From the NCBI RefSeq assembly GCF_050789285.1, contig NZ_JBOUVX010000004.1:1-64000 (forward strand): a stretch of DNA of 64,000 bases, read 5' to 3'. This document shows, one piece after another, positions 62,046-64,000 of the stretch. The notes below the pieces were generated by a model. That model was given only the letters and a program-made list of their open reading frames with translations, searched no databases and had not been told where the DNA came from. The position numbers were made by a program, and so were the translations under genes. Positions within the stretch are counted from its first letter, which is position 1, and every line of letters begins with the position of its first letter. Source of the DNA: CAVPWP01 sp050789285. Its GTDB lineage: Bacteria; Pseudomonadota; Alphaproteobacteria; Rhodobacterales; Rhodobacteraceae.

Positions 62046-62849
62046 TCAGTCCCGTTTGCGCGTCAGAACGAAGAATGCCGTCAGCATGATCACCGTCAGC
62101 AGCAAGAGCAATGTCGAGATCGCGTTGATCTCGGCCGAGACCGACCGACGGATCTGCGCGAGCATGTAGGTGGGCAGCGTATCCTGCCCGGCCGATTTCA
62201 CGAAGAGCGTGATGACCACGTCGTCAAGCGAGGTGACGAAGGCCAGCATCAGCCCGGCGACAATCCCCGGCATCAAGAGCGGCAGCGTGACGTGGCGAAA
62301 CGCCTGCCAGGGCGTGGCGTAAAGATCGGCGGCCGCCACCTCGAGGCTTTGGTCCATGCCTTCAAGCCGCGCCCGGATCGGCAGATAGGCGAAGGGGATG
62401 CAGAAGGCCGAATGCGCGGCGATCAGGTAGCCAAGCCCCTGATAGCCGGTCGCCACCTTGATCGAGGCGAAGAAGATCAGAAGGGCAACCGCCGTCACGA
62501 TCTCGGGCACCATGAGCGGCTGGTTGATCATCAGGTAGATCACGGTCTGTCCCCGGGTCCGCCGCCGACGCGTCGTGCCAAGCGCGGCCATGGTCGCCAC
62601 GAAGGTGGCGATGACCGAGGCGAAGGCGGCGATGGTCAGCGAGCGCAGCGTGACTTCGCGCACCTGCTGGTTGTTCCAGGCCTCGGGATACCACCGCAAC
62701 GAGAAGCCTTCCCAGATCGCGATGCTGTCGCCGGCGTTGAAGGAGAAGGCGACAAGGATGAAGATCGGCAGGTAGAGCGCCGCAAAGACCAGCAGCGCCA
62801 CCGTCGCGAAGCCGGGGATCCGCGAGGCGGAGAAGTCGCGCCTAGCCAC
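62046..62849 (-). CDS. potC: Polyamine ABC transporter permease
   Basis: Permease of 267 residues, about six transmembrane segments, with the EAA loop LEVAAADLYATPWQAFRHVTLPLLMPGI and the PotC-type opening YLPIFILVAFSFN. Pairs with the PotB-type permease; its start overlaps the potB stop by 8 bp, indicating co-translation. Confidence 0.92.
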   Translation of the reverse strand: MARRDFSASRIPGFATVALLVFAALYLPIFILVAFSFNAGDSIAIWEGFSLRWYPEAWNNQQVREVTLRSLTIAAFASVIATFVATMAALGTTRRRRTRGQTVIYLMINQPLMVPEIVTAVALLIFFASIKVATGYQGLGYLIAAHSAFCIPFAYLPIRARLEGMDQSLEVAAADLYATPWQAFRHVTLPLLMPGIVAGLMLAFVTSLDDVVITLFVKSAGQDTLPTYMLAQIRRSVSAEINAISTLLLLLTVIMLTAFFVLTRKRD

Positions 62850-63750
62850 GGGCGCTCTCCCGCGAGGTGACGCGCACGTAGAACACCAGTGCGATCGAGA
62901 CGATCACGAGAAGCAGCACCGACAGCGCCGCCCCAAGCGGCCAGTTCCGGCCCTGCCCGAATTGCAGCTCGATGAAGTTTCCGATCATCATGTTGCGGCC
63001 GCCGCCGAGGATGCGCGGCGTGACATAGGCGCCAAGCGCCGGAATGAACACAAGGATCGAGCCCGCAACGATCCCGGGTCTGACGATGGGCATGATGACG
63101 CGGCGCAGCACCTGCCAGCGCGAGGCGTAAAGATCGTAGGCCGCTTCGATCAGGCGCATGTCGAACCGGTCGATCGCCGCGAAAAGCGGCAGCACCATCA
63201 GCGGAAGGTAGACATAGGTCATCCCCAGGAAGACCGCGAAGTCGGTATAGATGATCTGCAGCGGGGTATCGATCACGCCAAGGTGGATCAGCAGGGTGTT
63301 CAGGATGCCCTCGTTCCGGATGATCTGGTTGATCGCGAAGGTGCGGATCAGAAGGTTGGTCCAGAACGGAATGGTGATCAGGAACAGAAGCGCCGTGCGC
63401 ATCCGGGGCGGCCGCGTGGCGATGAACCAGGCCGTGGGGAAGCCCACGATGAAGGCGAAGACGGTCGTGGTCAGCGCCAGCTTCACCGACCTCCAGAAGA
63501 TCGTCAGGTGCGCGTCGGCCAGGCTGTAGGTGCCGTCGAAGATGTCGCGCGACAGGACGGTCGCGACCCAGGCGTCGGTCGAGAATTCCCACACCACGTT
63601 GCCGTACTGGCCCGGTGTCAGGAAGGAATAGACCACCATGATCAGAAGCGGGCCGGCGGCGGCGAAGGTCAGGATCACCAGCGCCGGTGCCGACAGAAGC
63701 CAGGACCCCCGCGCCTCGCGCCGTGCTGCCCTGTCTTCGGCCGCGCTCAT
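62842..63750 (-). CDS. potB: Polyamine ABC transporter permease
   Basis: Permease of 302 residues with about six transmembrane segments. The EAA loop is in MRLIEAAYDLYASRWQVLRRVIMPIVRPGI. IPFWTNLLIRTFA is typical of PotB. Starts 4 bp after the potA stop. Confidence 0.92.
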   Translation of the reverse strand: MSAAEDRAARREARGSWLLSAPALVILTFAAAGPLLIMVVYSFLTPGQYGNVVWEFSTDAWVATVLSRDIFDGTYSLADAHLTIFWRSVKLALTTTVFAFIVGFPTAWFIATRPPRMRTALLFLITIPFWTNLLIRTFAINQIIRNEGILNTLLIHLGVIDTPLQIIYTDFAVFLGMTYVYLPLMVLPLFAAIDRFDMRLIEAAYDLYASRWQVLRRVIMPIVRPGIVAGSILVFIPALGAYVTPRILGGGRNMMIGNFIELQFGQGRNWPLGAALSVLLLVIVSIALVFYVRVTSRESARG

Positions 63751-63754
63751 CGCG

Positions 63755-64000
63755 TCAGTCCTCCAGCACTTGGACCGCGCCGGGCGCGAAGGTCACGCCC
63801 ACCTCGGTGCCCACGGGCGGCGCGTCGCCGCCGGCGGCCTCGGCCTGGTAGCGGGCGACCAGACCCGCGCCATCGGCAAGACGCAGGTGAACGTGGCTGT
63901 CGGTCCCGAAATAGACGGCCTCGCCCACAGTCGCGGTCAGAAGAGCATCGGGGCCCGCCGGCACGATGCGCACATGCTCGGGCCGCACGGCAAGGGTGTG
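63755..64000 (-). CDS. potA: Polyamine ABC transporter ATP-binding protein, C-terminal part only
   Basis: The last 81 residues of an ATPase cut off by the window end. What is visible is the TOBE domain: VRPEHVRIVP, EAVYFGTDSHVHLRL and VGVTFAPGAVQVLED. VRPE and the TOBE-type end plus position before potB identify it as PotA-like. The nucleotide-binding domain lies beyond 64000. Confidence 0.85.
   Translation of the reverse strand, partial: HTLAVRPEHVRIVPAGPDALLTATVGEAVYFGTDSHVHLRLADGAGLVARYQAEAAGGDAPPVGTEVGVTFAPGAVQVLED

Overview
The window looks like chromosomal DNA of a high-GC alphaproteobacterium, most probably a marine or host-associated member of the Rhodobacterales (Roseobacter/Paracoccaceae). 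This rests on base composition and gene content: a DmdA-like protein, a choline sulfatase with a LysR regulator, many ABC uptake systems, an HSD10-type dehydrogenase, and a very acidic giant type I-secreted protein. There is no rRNA or other taxonomic marker, so this is inference. There is one tRNA gene (Ser, anticodon GCT). I see no CRISPR array, insertion sequence, integrase or prophage.

Layout. 1-108: an almost pure C tract, probably an assembly or sequencing artefact. 109-2947 (minus): an oligopeptide-type substrate-binding protein behind an AspA/AstE-type deacylase that carries an apparent one-base frameshift in a C6 run. 3180-18119 (plus): a long catabolic and transport region with an HSD10-like dehydrogenase, fatty acyl-CoA ligase, secreted serine hydrolase, DmdA-like demethylase, FAD oxidoreductase, a DUF2182/DUF1326 pair, an enolase-superfamily enzyme and a complete peptide-type ABC importer with fused ATPases. 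18129-23207 (minus): LysR regulator, choline sulfatase, PanE-like reductase and acyl-CoA synthetase. 23208-24412: mostly non-coding, with tRNA-Ser and its terminator.

24413-34026 is a self-contained sugar or polyol utilisation locus. An RbsABC-type importer and an SDR dehydrogenase lie on the minus strand. Divergent from them are a split transketolase, an FGGY kinase, a SorC-type regulator and a second SDR. The logic suggested is uptake, oxidation to a ketose, phosphorylation, then transketolase cleavage. The substrate is unknown; the D-apiose/apulose route is the nearest known precedent.

34543-51237 encodes a surface-protein system: a 3638-residue repetitive RTX-type protein, convergent with its probable type I secretion apparatus (HlyD, ABC ATPase, TolC), and a divergent OmpA-domain protein. 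51531-54161 encodes an unusual single protein that joins an adenylation domain, a carrier domain and a polytopic acyltransferase-like membrane domain.

54436-64000 is dominated by nitrogen and polyamine metabolism: aldo/keto reductase, a CrtI/PYROXD2-like flavoprotein, an acetylpolyamine amidohydrolase-like protein, N-carbamoylputrescine amidase, an amidase, and a PotDCBA importer cut by the window end.
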